NCBI GenBank assembly: GCA_905147135.1
Contig: LR990055.1
Location: forward strand, 2,232,001-2,296,000
DNA: 64,000 bases
Direction of reading: 5' to 3'
DNA from: Blastobasis lacticolella
Taxonomy: Eukaryota; Arthropoda; Insecta; Lepidoptera; Blastobasidae
Shown: positions 44,640-56,124 of the stretch, piece after piece
Position numbering within the stretch: position 1 is the stretch's first letter
Layout: every line of letters begins with the position of its first letter
The notes under the pieces: model-generated
Database searches by the model: none
Told to the model about the DNA's origin: nothing
The model's input: only the letters and a program-made list of their open reading frames with translations
Program-made: the position numbers and the translations under genes

Positions 44640-44800
44640 TAGATTTGAACGCTCCATAAGGAATTTCTTTCTTTCCTCATTGGATGTGAGAGCCAATGGC
44701 TTACGACACGAGCATGCCAAAGATCGGGCGAAGTGGCGAAGAATGAGAAGAAAACCGCTCCTGGGCGAAGCTGGAATAGATGCTAAGATGATAATGATGA
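44640..44800 (+). mobile_element. RTE-like LINE 3' fragment
   Basis: Plus frame: DVRANGLRHEHAKDRAKWRR, MRRKPLLGEAG, then gatgataatgatgataa tail. Same C-terminal block as at 20491-20690. Confidence 0.65.
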
Positions 44801-45747
44801 TAAAGACCTGATCTAAAATGAGCAGCAGCATTCTACTTATGTTACATTTTTAACACTATGATCTCTAACCCTCCTTTTTGCTTCGCCGCCCGCGTCGGTT
44901 ATAATATACGTCTAACAATAATGATTATGATCAGACTTTCGTAATTAGTTAATTATTTCGGGGACAAGGTTTTAAAAATATTTTGGATCTTTTTCATATT
45001 TGAATTTTACATTTTTAAATATTTTTTTTATTTGTTAAATGCGCCCTATTAAATTATGGCGGCTGAATAGTGTAGGCAAGTAGTAGTAGTTATAATCCGC
45101 GTCATGAAAGAAGAGACTTGTCAAATGGCAGTAGAGGGGATTTCGCGCAGAAAATCGCATACTGCGCAAGTCGGCCACGTGACCCGCCAACTCTCTTCTT
45201 ACATGACACTAGTTATAACTTTAATTATCGGTTTCGCAAGCACGCTGCTACCAAACCAGAATATACGAGTACAACCAGCCTTTTAATAAGTTCTCATATT
45301 TGTCAGTTAGTTATTTTTGTTTTACACATATTTTTAAGGAATGCCGTTAATTTTCTCACACCTCCGTACAAAGCCGGTACGTGTGAAGGCGCCTTGACAA
45401 GAACTTATCTTGAAGTGCCGATAGATAAATATAAGTTGGCGCCTTACAACCATTTTGAGGAGTATGATAGATAAGCTGTCTGACTGCGAGGTTTGACGCC
45501 TGAATGTTTTCATTGCAGCTTAAGTTAAGTAGGAGTTTGATACAATGTGATTTTTAACGAATCAAGTTTCTTACTTTTAAGAATCTTGATTATTTATCAC
45601 GTAACAAATTCTACTAAACTAATAAATTACTAATATTAGCGTACACCCAAATCTGGGAAAGTAAGAAATAAACCGTTGCACTTGCATGAACTGCGCGTGT
45701 TAGAAAAGTGTATAGATTATACAGATAAACTGTCATTCAGTCACCAT
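44801..45747. other. Unassigned, one long open frame
   Basis: The plus frame 45118-45474 (118 codons) is the longest unexplained frame here. It has a hydrophobic middle but no recognised domain, intron signal or repeat match. Confidence 0.35.
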
Positions 45748-45778
45748 CATCATCATCATCATCATTCATCAATGATAA
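45748..45778. repeat. (CAT)n microsatellite
   Basis: About eight CAT units. Confidence 0.9.
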
Positions 45779-45864
45779 ATTACATATTTAGAAAGTTAAT
45801 TAGTAAGTACTGAAAACATCGTTCAAACTATTGAAATGTTGAAACTATTTTGCAATATTCATCA

Positions 45865-45975
45865 TATCAGCTCAAAGACGCCCACCATAGGCCTCCCCCA
45901 GAGATCTCCATAAAGGCCGGCCCTGTGCCTTCCCCTTCCAGCTGGTACCTGCGATCTTTAAAAGGTCGTCGCAAG
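45865..45975 (-). mobile_element. LINE 3' fragment, same family as 44336
   Basis: 'gatctccataaaggccggcc' and 'agctggtacctgcgatcttt' match 44380-44430. Confidence 0.55.
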
Positions 45976-46949
45976 TCGTTTTACAATATTTATTTAACTT
46001 TAATTAAGTATTTAAATACATCTAACAACAACATCTACAAACAACAAAAATAGAAAAAATATTATAATACAATATAACACGCGTGTGCTGTTGCAACAGC
46101 CCGCAAGCGCCGCGTTGCATTTCATCGTATGAAACAATTGAAGACGTGCTCGCTATTACTGCAATGGCGCGTTCCCGACATTTGTTTGTACACACCCTTG
46201 GCTGGATGTTTTTTGCACTTTCACACAAAAACTAGTGAACGGATTGATATGGGCGAATCTTGAGAGGCTCAATTCGCTGTCCGAAGTATTAAGCCCGTAA
46301 TATTAAAATTTGAAACTACGATATTGTTTTCTACTTCTTTAATCTATGATATAACTCAGGCACGATAGTCATTGTGCGTAATTGATGTACAAGTTGTCGA
46401 AAAAACTATCAACAAAACACCAACTCACGAACGTAAATTGAATAAATAATGTTCTCTAATAACAGTCTGAGTAATTTTTTCTTAGAATTTCATCTAAGTT
46501 TGTCTGATATTAAACAATAAATGTGATTCCCCTAGCGCTGGTTTTCACGAGAACACGGCATTGTCTGACTTTACATAATTACTATGAAGATGCAGCGACC
46601 CAAAATAAGTCTTGGCCTCCGATACTAAAAAGCTCTATTCCACGAGCCTGACGGCTCCTAGTCCGACTTTACGCAGACGAAATCATCGTAACTTTAACGT
46701 AAGTTCAAACCTGCAAGTTCGTTGTCATTATCAAGGCACATGCCTAATTCACAACCACATACGATGAATTTTTAATTCTGATTACACCTAATTTTATTTT
46801 TGCAGACAGGTAAGGTCACCTGCTGATAACTGTAGAGCAAACTTTTCTTACCAAAGCTGGCCATATTACTACCGCTCCATACAACGTCACAATAACTAAA
46901 GAACGATTTTTATGGTGGCGGGCCCAGTTGCAGTATAATAAAAATTTAG
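45976..46949. other. Mostly unassigned
   Basis: 46588-46665 resembles 15384-15490. The rest is unrecognised. Confidence 0.35.
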
Positions 46950-47110
46950 CTCTGGTGCAACTGTCAGAAGTGCATCCTCAAACGTAGTCGGTACGTCGAA
47001 AAGCGACCGAAGAAGTGGAATAGTGAGGTGCAGAAAGCAGTGAAGGACAAAAAGCCATACTTCAAAAAATGGCAGCGAAATGATAAGGAGCTGTTCAATC
47101 ATATAAAACC
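46950..47110 (+). mobile_element. RTE-like LINE internal fragment
   Basis: Plus reading PKKWNSEVQKAVKDKKPYFK and KWQRNDKELF resembles the linker between endonuclease and reverse transcriptase in RTE/Jockey elements. Isolated from other parts. Confidence 0.45.
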
Positions 47111-47849
47111 AATAACGTAAAGAACCTGCTCAAGCCCACCTAGTTCCCAGTTTAATTAAACTGAATCGAGCCCAGTCGGCCGCGGAATTCCCGCGGCGGT
47201 GCAAAACCAAACAAAACAAAACATTTACCGGGAAAACTTTACCAATAACTCAATATTGTGCCGAACCCCCGTCAATAACAGTCCGAAATGTTTCTCCTTA
47301 CCATACAGTCTAGGCGGGGAGTCGACGGTATTTAATTACCTGGTATTGTTTAAATGTTGACAAATATAAATAGGTATTTAATTAACATTGACGTCAACTT
47401 TATCTAGCTGTAGTGGTAATGCTTGCAATAATAAATTGTTGAAAGTGATTGTCCATTGTCGAATTTTAGTTTCCTTTGCATTAGTAGCGAGGTTTACAGT
47501 GATCTCCATAATGTTGGAAATCCCACCCAGAAAATATGTTACATGGCAAAAAATGCTACTGTCCGTAGTGTCGCTGCATGTTAGTTTAAACAAATTTTGG
47601 GTAAATCCTAAAATCAAAATTAAATTTTAACCAACAGTCAGTTTAATATTGTCTGATTATATCTACAATATTTTATAATATCGGATGTGCCATTTCAAGA
47701 AATTGAAAAATTTATATTGTTTGTACGTAAATTACAATTTCCATAATTTTCGACTAGAATTGTTTGCCTACTCCTAGGAACGTACTATCTATTGCAAATT
47801 CATACATGTAATTTCCCGCAGAAGCGGTATGACTACGCCGTCGTAAGGA
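47111..47849. other. Unassigned stretch
   Basis: No family recognised. The overlapping sense/antisense frames at 47378-47630 have no known domain. Confidence 0.35.
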
Positions 47850-47985
47850 TCTTTCAAGACATGAACCTTTCTCAAAGCCCCCGCCTGGTGTTGCCATCCA
47901 TCAACTGCATCACGCTGATCACTTACCATCAGGTTATCCATTTACTCGTTTGCCTCATAGTTACTAAATTTAAAAAAAAACAAAG
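47850..47985 (+). mobile_element. LINE 3' end with A-rich tail
   Basis: 'cacgctgatcacttaccatc', 'atttactcgtttgcctcata' and AAAAAAAAA. Typical lepidopteran LINE 3' UTR wording. It abuts the tandem array. Confidence 0.5.
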
Positions 47986-47990
47986 GAAAG

Positions 47991-49080
47991 AACTACTTAC
48001 CCCCAACTCCCGGCCTACCCTAGCTCCCGAGAACTATCCATACGTTGCGGTCTGGACTTTGACAGCTCCCGAAACGGCGAAGGCGCCCGCGGCTACGCGC
48101 GCGTCCTACACGGCGGCTGTCCATGGTATTGGTAGACGTGCTTGGAGTTGTGTTTGTTTTGCTATTCAGAGGTAACTCAGGTAACACCCGTATTCAGAAC
48201 CGTTACTATAAGTAGGTCTAAAAAGGCCAGATTAGCGTTTCATATTAATTTGTAACAAACTTATTTGCAGTGTCGCTATAGTTGGCATTGACATGACAAT
48301 TCAAAATGGCGTCACTTTAACTGATGGCGTCACTGAAACCGCATTAAAATCCGTCGCTTGGTTTAGAAGAATTTATTGGATATACAGACAGACGTGGAAA
48401 GTAACTTTATATATACCATGTATAAGTAAAGAACTAGTTACCTCCAACTCCCGGCCTACCCTAGCTCCCGAGAACTATCCATACGTTGCGGTCTGGACTT
48501 TGACAGCTCCCGAAACGGCGAAGGCGCCCGCGGCTGCGCGCGCGTCCTACACGGCGGCTGTCCATGGTATTGGTAGACGTGCTTGGAGTTGTGTTTGTTT
48601 TGCTATTGAGAGGTAACTCAGGTAACACCCGTATTCAGAACCGTTACTATAAGTAGGTCTAAAAAGGCCAGATCAGCGTTTCATATTAATTTGTAACAAA
48701 CTTATTTGCAGTGTCGCTATAGTTGGCATTGACATGACAATTCAAAATGGCGTCACTTTAATTGATGGCGGAAACCGCATTAAAATCCGTCGCTTGGTTT
48801 TGAAGAATTTATTGGATATACAGACAGACGTGGAAAGCAACTTTATTTTATACCATGTATAAGTAAGGAACTAGTTACCCCCAGCTCCCGGCCTACCCTA
48901 GCTCCCGAGAACTATCCATACGTTTCGGTCTGGACTTTGACAGCTCCCGAAACGGCGAAGGCGCCCGCGGCTGCGCGCGCGTCCTACACGGCGGCTGTCC
49001 ATGGTATTGGTAGACGTGCCTGGTAACTCCAACTGATTGTTTTGCTATTCAGAGGTAAGTCAGGTAACACCCGTATTTAG
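47991..49080 (+). repeat. Tandem array, two full and one partial ~440-bp unit
   Basis: Units start with aactagttac-like sequence at 47991, 48432 and 48869 (periods 441 and 437). Each has a GC-rich block, then 'ggtattggtagacgtgcttg', then an AT-rich part ending with a piece resembling the 5' end of Helitron-like H1 in reverse ('accgcattaaaatccgtcgc'). Units 1 and 2 are nearly identical. Unit 3 loses identity after about 49050. Confidence 0.9.
48001..48175 (+). other. Exon-like open block in tandem unit 1
   Basis: A frame through the GC-rich block reads APENYPYVAVWTLTAPETAK, then a basic/Ala-rich stretch and HGIGRRAWSCVCFAIQR. It ends at gtaactcag, a possible 5' splice site, and a pyrimidine stretch plus AG lies upstream ('ctaccctag'). 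The same frame is open in unit 2 (48442-48616). Copies differ by amino-acid-changing substitutions (T/A, Q/E, A/S), so there is no sign of selection. It may be a captured exon or a chance frame. Confidence 0.35.
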
Positions 49081-49171
49081 GAATGTTAACGCACAGGGTT
49101 CCAACTGACTAAACTTGGTATTGGTAGACGTTCTTAGAGTTGGATTATTCAAATTATGGAGTATTCAAATA

Positions 49172-49336
49172 TGTGTTTCCTTTGGACTATAACATGGGAT
49201 CATTCTAGAGGTATATTAGAGGTCTCTTCAGAGGCGGACAATGCATTGGTCGCGCCCTTGGTGTTGCTGTTGTCTATAGGCGGCGGTGACCACTTTCAAT
49301 CAGGTGACCTGCATCAGGTATCTGTTTGTTTTCCGC
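49172..49336 (+). mobile_element. LINE C 3' copy C11
   Basis: 'gtttcctttggactataaca' to 'caggtatctgtttgttttcc'. It sits among decayed tandem units. Confidence 0.72.
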
Positions 49337-49389
49337 ACAAACGCACAGGGTTCCAACTAACAATACGTTTGTCGGGATTGGCTAACGGC

Positions 49390-49520
49390 TAACGTATTGG
49401 TAGAAGTGCTTGGAGTTGTGTTTGTTTTGCTATACAATGGTAACTCAGGTAACACCCGTATTCAGAAACGTTACAACGAGGTCTCAGTCTCACAGTGCGT
49501 GCGAATTCACAGGATTCCAA
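49390..49520 (+). repeat. Decayed copy of the tandem-unit module
   Basis: 'cgtattggtagaagtgcttg' to 'cacccgtattcagaaacg' matches the middle of the 440-bp unit. A further copy is at 50225-50380. Confidence 0.75.
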
Positions 49521-49639
49521 CTCATCATCATCATCACATATATTTAAAAGTATGACTCTTGTCGGTGGAGCAATCGCCACTCCTCTCTCCTGTCTGCCAA
49601 CCTCTTTATCTCCCTATAAATCCCCGGCGTTCACCTTTT

Positions 49640-49720
49640 CATAGAATATAGAATAGAATAGAAAACATTTATTTACACACAATAACACCACAAACACATT
49701 ACATATTGCCTTAGATCGGC
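49640..49720 (-). mobile_element. LINE 3' tail fragment with (TCTAT)n
   Basis: 'agaatagaatagaaaacatt' is the reverse of the tail near 50150-50182. Short. Confidence 0.45.
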
Positions 49721-49803
49721 TTCGAAACACCGACTCCCAAACAATACAGGTATTATTTGAGGTCAGTGGCTTTCCTTCACGTCCTTCTAATATTCACCTG
49801 AAC

Positions 49804-50069
49804 CTGACGACCTGAGTGGTTCAGTGGTCAACATGCCGGTCTGCCACGCAAGAGGTCCCGGGTTCGATTTCCGGCCGGGCAGAAATTGAAATGATGAATT
49901 TTAATTTCTGTTACGGGTCTGGGTTTTCTATACATAATAAGTATGTATTTAAAAAAAAGTATTAAGTAGTTTATCAGTTATCTAGCACCCATAACAAAAG
50001 CTTTGCTTACTTTGGGGCTAGATGGCGCTGTGTGAATTTGTCCACAATTATTTATTTTATTTATTTATT
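49804..50069 (+). mobile_element. SINE N copy N3, full length
   Basis: 'ctgacgacctgagtggttca' head, A box TGGTTCAGTGG, B box with one change, body to 'gctagatggcgctgtgtgaa', TTTA tail. Confidence 0.88.
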
Positions 50070-50224
50070 CAAATCATGGCCTTCCTCTTCCTCTCTTTCC
50101 CTCAACCAGGGTTAAAACTGACAATAACTAATTATTGTGGTGTTTTTGTACTGTGAATAAATGCTTTCTATTCTATTCAATTCAACACAATAGTTGCGAT
50201 CGGCACTACTTGTCCGTCAAAATG

Positions 50225-50380
50225 AACAAACGTCTGTCGATGGTATTTCTAGACGTGCTTGGAATTGTATGTTTGTTTTGCTATTGAGAGGAAACTCAGG
50301 TAACAGCCGAGCCGTATTCAGGAAAGTTACTATGAAGTCTCACGCGAACGCACAGTATTCCAACTGGCTCGGGTTCGGAT
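50225..50380 (+). repeat. Decayed copy of the tandem-unit module
   Basis: 'tagacgtgcttggaattgta' to 'gtattccaactggctcgg'. Confidence 0.72.
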
Positions 50381-51412
50381 CGGCACTATTAGACTGAGCA
50401 GACGCGACACTTGGAGGTACCCCGCTTTTTACAGCACGTCTTAGACGACGATATTAATAAGCTATATCAAAATTAGGAATTTCATCCCTATGCTGCGTCC
50501 TGGATATTAAAAAAAAGTGTAAAAAAAGAGATGAATTTTTTACAGATTACGTTTTTTGTGTGAGTGATAAATATGCGTTTGCGTACTTATCGCACGCGAA
50601 CTTATTTTTACGCGAATTTTCAAAATCGCTATTTTAACAACATTTGGATATTCACTTTTTTAAATTTCAAGTTACGTTGCACAGGGAATTCATGAAATTC
50701 CTAATTTTGGTTTAGATAACTGATCTAGTCGTCTAAGACGTTCTAGCAAATTTGCATACTGTAAGAAAATAGGACACCTCCAACTGTTGCGTCCGCCATT
50801 TTAACGCCAACTTAAACTTGACGAACTGATCTGTATTTTCGCGGATTCCTCCTATGTCAACGTTTTATAAAAAGATACATATTTAGTATTCAATTTGAAA
50901 AGGAAAACGTAAAGGTATCATTATTTCAGATTTATAGATTCCCTCCGATTCATCTCGTTGTCACGACCCAATGTGAATCTCTTAACCGTTTTCACTCACT
51001 CGACACTAGACTCGCCTAAAAAAACGATTCCAAACCCAAGACACTCAAACTAAGGAAGCGACTATCGATCTTATCACAACATTTATCTAAAATTGTGTAT
51101 GACATTCTTCAAATATTGTTCCTAGCCACAACCTACCCTAAGGCTTTTTAGTTTACCCCTCATGTTTGCTAACGAGGGTAAACAAACAGATGACACCTGC
51201 TATCAAAATGACGTATATTTTACTACATTCCTGATAACGAGAGCTTTTATGTGACTTCTCTATTAAAGCGTAATAATGGTAGGTTAAGGTTCCGTTAGTT
51301 TTTAGGCTTGGATTAGCATTGTGTGGTGTTAGCACAAACCGACTATCCTTAAGCGTAACGCTTACGACGCGCTTACGCGACTTATTTATTTATTTAGGAA
51401 TAAAGTTAACAT
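50381..51412. other. Unassigned stretch of about 1 kb
   Basis: No recognised family or domain. Confidence 0.4.
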
Positions 51413-51659
51413 AGACAGCTAAATGGTGTGTGGTGTCCGGTAGAGTAGAATAGCACCGGATTGATCGAGGTACAACACAAACGCAATTCTACCTATTCGC
51501 GATTCTACACAATATGGATTCCGCACAACTGACATTCAACACATTATTTATTCCACACAGTCATTAATTATACACAAACGCGTTTCTTCCTGTTCGCGAT
51601 TCTACACAATATTAATTCCACACAACTGCAACCATTCAACAAATTCGCTATTCCACATA

Positions 51660-52050
51660 TCTATTCGTCAACGCTGGGGACCTGGCACTGGATGACATAG
51701 ATCTGGACCTAAGTATAGTGGAACCAGTCAAGGTTGACCAAGGTCAACCCTTTTTAACAAACCTGGTCTAATGCTTTGTTGGTTGACTGAGGTTGACCTT
51801 GGTCAACCTTTACTAGGTCCTGGTCTAGTTCTTGGGTAAACAACCAGTCTCAGGGTACCCAGCGTTGATCAGGTTTGTTGACCAGAGTTGACCTTGGTCA
51901 ACATTTACTAGTGCCACTAAACTTACGCCCTGGTCTAGTTCTACGCTTAGGTTACGTTACAATACAACCATATTTAGGGTGCCCAGCGTTGACGAATGGG
52001 TGAATGGCAGTCCAGGGCCCTCAGCGTTGACCGTTTGTTGGATCAGAGTT
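51660..52050. repeat. Internal degenerate repeats of the TIR transposon
   Basis: 'ggttgaccttggtcaac' (itself partly palindromic) and 'cccagcgttga' recur three to four times each. Confidence 0.7.
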
Positions 52051-52268
52051 ATTATGAGACTTCTATGAGCAACGCGTTCCAGTTTGGTCTGTCAGTGTAA
52101 ATTAACAATACAGTAACGGGCCACCTGCCCTTAAAAGCATGGGTGGCCTAGTGGTTATAGTATCCCACTCGTAAGCGAGAGGGACCGGGTTTGAATCCCA
52201 CTGCCGCCATGTACCAATGACTCTTTTCTGAGTTATGTTCATTAGTTGAATACTAACCGATGCTCGTA

Positions 52269-52893
52269 AGGTGCGTACGAATTATTTTGCTCATTTGCTC
52301 AAATTCGTACGTGGCTCACGCGCAGCTCGCGGCGCACACGCTCGCGGTGCCGCCGATTGGCGATTTTCTGTCCATGCTCAAAGGTGCCTCGGCGTGCGTG
52401 CCTCGCGAGGTTGGACGTGACTACAAATGCGCGCGTATTGTTTATTGACACTTGACAACTTTAATATTTTCATGTTAATTAAACTGTTGGTGTTCCTAAT
52501 AAATACATAAAATAAAATAAGTAAAATAATAAAATAAAATAAATAAATAAAATAAAATACATAAAATTAAATAAAATAAATAAATAAAATAAAATACATA
52601 AAATAAAATAAAATACATAAAATACATAAAATGAATTAAATAAATTATATGGAAAACTTATATACTAAACAACATGGTGAGCAGAAAAAAGCGTTATGGG
52701 ATCGAAAAAACTAAAATTATTTTAACAATCCCATCAATTATGATAAAAGCAGCATCAGCATTTTATTGGTGCGGCGCATTTGTGGCTTGCTGCGGGCACG
52801 TTGCCTCAACGAACAAACAAATGAGCAACTGAGCAGCCTCGCCGCGCGCGGTGAGCATGCCTCGGGCTGAGCCGCTATAATTCGTACGCACCT
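52269..52893. mobile_element. MITE of about 625 bp with AGGTGCGTACGAATTAT ends
   Basis: 17-bp perfect inverted ends, GC-rich subterminal regions and an AT-rich microsatellite centre. Flanks GTA and TTA may be a degraded 3-bp duplication. Confidence 0.78.
52498..52640 (+). repeat. (AAAAT)n/(AAAT)n microsatellite
   Basis: About 140 bp of AAAAT, AAAT and ATACAT units in the MITE centre. Confidence 0.92.
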
Positions 52894-53479
52894 TTAGGGT
52901 GAAGACAAACATCATGATGAAACTTGCTCATTCAGGTGACCGAATATGTACCCAGGTAACCATGATCCAAAATGTTCAGGTTCCCGTGGTAGCAGGTCAA
53001 ATGGCAGTTGCTCTACTGTAATGACTTGATCTGCCAATCATGGATCATGGTCAATGCAGACCCCGGGCAGTTGTGTGGAATTCATATTGTCTAGAATCGC
53101 GAACAGGAAGAAACGCGTTTGTGTATAATTGAAGACTGTGTGGAATAAATAATGTGTTGAATGTCAGTTGTGCGGAATCCATATTGTGTAGAATCGCGAA
53201 TAGGTAGAATTGCGTTTGTGTTGTACATCGATCAATCCATAGCACAACCCCTTACACTCGTGGGTGTCGTACAAGGCGACTAAAGTATTCGAGGGAAAAG
53301 ATCAAGAGTCACCGTAATCTTGAAAATGGGCAGCAGCATTTTCCATTGTTATATTTAAACACTGCAATCTCCAACCCGCCTGCCAAGCGTGGAGATTATG
53401 GCAATAACCTCCCCTTTTGTGGGATAGGCCCTAAGGCCTGCAGTGGATTGGTACGGGCTGTGATGATGAGACAGGTAAA

Positions 53480-54364
53480 GCCTAGGTTATGTAAACAACA
53501 TTAAACAAATTATTAACAAAAAAATATATAACAAATTATCTAATGTATTACATTAGCAAAAATAAAACTAGAAACAATAAAAACTGTTGTCGAAATTACG
53601 GCTAAAGTGGAGGAACTAACTATAACATACCAACTCGGGTATAAAATTTAAATTCTGTACAAAAGCTGTCCAGTCAAAGCTGATTAATGTTACTGACACC
53701 AGCAGGACTCTCTCAAATACCAATTGAAGGTTTTGTAATTCCAACTTATAAATTCAAATCATTGTATACATATTATTTGTACCCATGAACTCCAATAAAG
53801 GCCCAGAAATATTAAACTAACTAATAAATTCACTGCAAGTCGTGTTAGTAAAACGGGAATTCATTTAAACCGTCGTTATGACGTTGTAATCCTATTTTAC
53901 TGCGTTTCTATTGACATATTTAATCTGTGGCGCTTGGGTGGTCCCGCTGGTGTGACGACAATGATGTTTTCATTCCATTTTTAAACTTGGTCGGTAACCA
54001 AACTCCATGGTCGGTAGATACATTGTGTTTTGTCACCTATTTGAGATGTTGGTTTTTTGTTATGCTTCCGGAGAGTTTCTTGTCCTTATAAAGTAGATAA
54101 GTTTCTATATAAAAAGACCACTGAATATAACGTAAGAAGGAACTGACATGCCTGTGTATAACTACAGAAGAAAAATAATTTTAGTTTATCTTTTTCTAGA
54201 AATTTCCCGCGAAAATACCACAGAGAGTATTGTCATTTTGCGGTACCCACCTCGCGCCTACTTGCCTCCTTCTCTTCTACGTCGCTATACTCTTGATAGA
54301 GTTGTAGTGGTGGTACTTGCCTTCTAGTGAAAAATAATTTTAGAATCTTGTTTATCAGGTGGTC
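53480..54364. other. Unassigned stretch
   Basis: AT-rich. Nothing recognised. Confidence 0.4.
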
Positions 54365-54650
54365 GGACGCTGTCAAGCCTGAGGAGTCCGCCTGGGTGAA
54401 TACCACCGCCTTGTCTATTTCTGCCGTCAAGCAACAACGCTTACATTGTTGTGTTCTGGTTTGAAGGGTAAGATAGCCAGCGCAATTACAGGCATGAGGC
54501 ATTTCATCTTAGTCCTCACAGTGACAACGCACAACGTTCTGCATTTTGTTGCCTGCAACTTAAATGCAGAAATCGTAGATGTCACGGGCGACAGTTACCG
54601 TTTACCATCAGTTGGAGCGTCTGCTCGTTTGTCACTCTATTCGTACTTAC
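54365..54650 (+). mobile_element. LINE 3' UTR fragment (family Q)
   Basis: 'gtccgcctgggtgaatacca', 'ctgccgtcaagcaacaacgc', 'ggcatgaggcatttcatctt'. The longest Q copy. Confidence 0.6.
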
Positions 54651-55011
54651 TTATTCTAAAGAAACACCTTCAACCTTCCAACTAAATAATTAATCAAACG
54701 CCGAAGCGATTAAAGCCTTCAATTAAAGTCTCTTAACGCCACTTTGCGTACAAATTAGACAGTTTATTGTAGAAACAAGTTAAAGATCCAGGGAAACACA
54801 AATTACGAATTAAAGTTCTTGCAATAAAATTGGTTAAAGGTGACGAAGGAAGGGAAAGTATTAGCTATCTCAGTGGACAACTGAATTTGATTTAAAATAA
54901 TCTTACACTACTCCAATTTTGTAGACGCTATAGCCAGCGGCCAGCGTAGATGACGTAGTGTAGAATATTCTAATGTCAAATTCAGTTTCCAACTGAGTTA
55001 GACAGTAGCCC

Positions 55012-55285
55012 CGCTTGGCGTTAATGTCAAGGTTGTGCTGTCGTGCACAAGGGCCAGGGTAGGCCTTGACTATGATCCAGGATTTGGCAAACCAGGTATT
55101 TCATTACAGTGCAGCGACTGCTATCTGAACTCCGGTACCCTGTTAACAGAGGATCCTGACCAGATTGGATTATGGTTACAGGTTCAGTCGACTAAATATG
55201 CAGGTTTCATCACTATTTTTTCCCTCACCATAAGAGAATCGGTTAGTGTTCAACTAATGTACGTAACTCAGAAAACCGGAAGATG
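55012..55285 (-). mobile_element. SINE B copy B14, 5'-truncated
   Basis: 'cttggcgttaatgtcaaggt' to 'tgtacgtaactcagaaaa'. Many substitutions, so an old copy. Confidence 0.78.
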
Positions 55286-56018
55286 ACCCCAGGAACCCTG
55301 TGGGAAATGCAACTGGACTTGTATGATTATGCGGGGAATTCCGTTAGACAACAAATCTGTAGGGATTTTGTGATTGTAGTGATTTTTACGTACCTATTGA
55401 CATTTTTACGTGTTGTCAATTTTCCATTTCTAGTTTTTATTCAGCGACATAATTCTATTTCGTCACTTTTATTTTTAAAACCTCCGTTCTGTTCCGTTCA
55501 TAAATGCTTCTGCAAGGGTGTATGTAGAATGTATCAGAAAGAACCAAGTATGGTATCGTCCTCGTCGGTGGTTCCATCGTTTTAACTTGTATTTTGAGTT
55601 GTCTATATTATTTTTATAACCGATCATATTTTAATACCTTGTCGTTATTCATTGAAGACTTAGTCGCCTACCTATAGCACAGTCAATATTACTATCAACA
55701 AACTATCGCACATAACCATACTATAATACGTCTATCGCGCTAAGTCACACAGAGGGGTACGTACGACATTCATGAATAAATCAAATCATTTCATCACAAC
55801 GTACATGACACTAATAATCCCTATTAGACGACCGAGAAGCTTTACATTATCTATTCTGTTTAAGGACAATATCTTGGTGTAGTGCGACCATGAATTTAAG
55901 TACCACTTAGGACTATTGTCACCAATCATGGAAATTAAGTGTATCGAGATTGCATATCGGACTCATATAATATTTGAATTTGATAGTAATTTAGTGCGGC
56001 CTGTTTAAGGGAGAGCAG
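55286..56018. other. Unassigned stretch
   Basis: No recognised family. The 100-codon plus frame at 55283-55585 has no known domain. Confidence 0.38.
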
Positions 56019-56124
56019 TATAGATATTTCAACTCAGTTGTGCGCGCGGCCCTACGTGTGGTACCAGGTATTAAGGTTCACTCACACATAGGGCCGCGCG
56101 CACAACTGAGTTGAAATATCTATA
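56019..56124. mobile_element. Hairpin element (42-bp arms, 22-nt loop)
   Basis: Arms 56019-56060 and 56083-56124 pair at 41 of 42 positions. The outermost bases are TATA, so a TA target duplication is possible. A very short MITE is the simplest reading; a hairpin-RNA source is an alternative. Confidence 0.85.

Larger units (their letters stand above)
52135..53066 (+). mobile_element. SINE B copy inside the TIR transposon, split by a MITE
   Basis: Head with A box TGGCCTAGTGG and B box GTTTGAATCCC at 52144-52210, body to about 52268, and again 52894-53066. The SINE stops at 'gaccccggg' exactly where the right TIR begins, without tail or TSD, so a deletion probably fused them. Confidence 0.82.
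51458..53238. mobile_element. TIR DNA transposon (1781 bp), 172-bp inverted repeats
   Basis: Ends GGATTGATCGAGGTACAACA at the left and, inverted, the same with one mismatch at the right (51458-51629 and 53067-53238). The TIRs themselves hold two related subrepeats ('cgcgattctacacaatat'). The flanking atagcacc and atagcac(-)a fit an 8-bp target duplication with one base lost. An 8-bp TSD suits hAT-like or Merlin-like elements. No transposase frame is present, so it is non-autonomous. Confidence 0.85.
51413..53479 (+). mobile_element. SINE A copy A9, carrying a 1.78-kb insertion, with TSD
   Basis: The 5' part is 51424-51457 and the rest is 53239-53468, ending gggctgtgatgatg. Outer flanks agacagctaaa (51413-51423) and agacaggtaaa (53469-53479) match at 10 of 11 bases. 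Confidence 0.85.

Noticed and set aside
44640..44830. Host gene exon with basic C-terminus
   Set aside because: The DRAKWRR...RRK block and GAT-rich tail are the RTE LINE C-terminus.
47792..48616. Two paralogous protein-coding genes
   Set aside because: The frames are the same tandem unit. Differences change amino acids as easily as not, and the upstream halves of the frames are unrelated.
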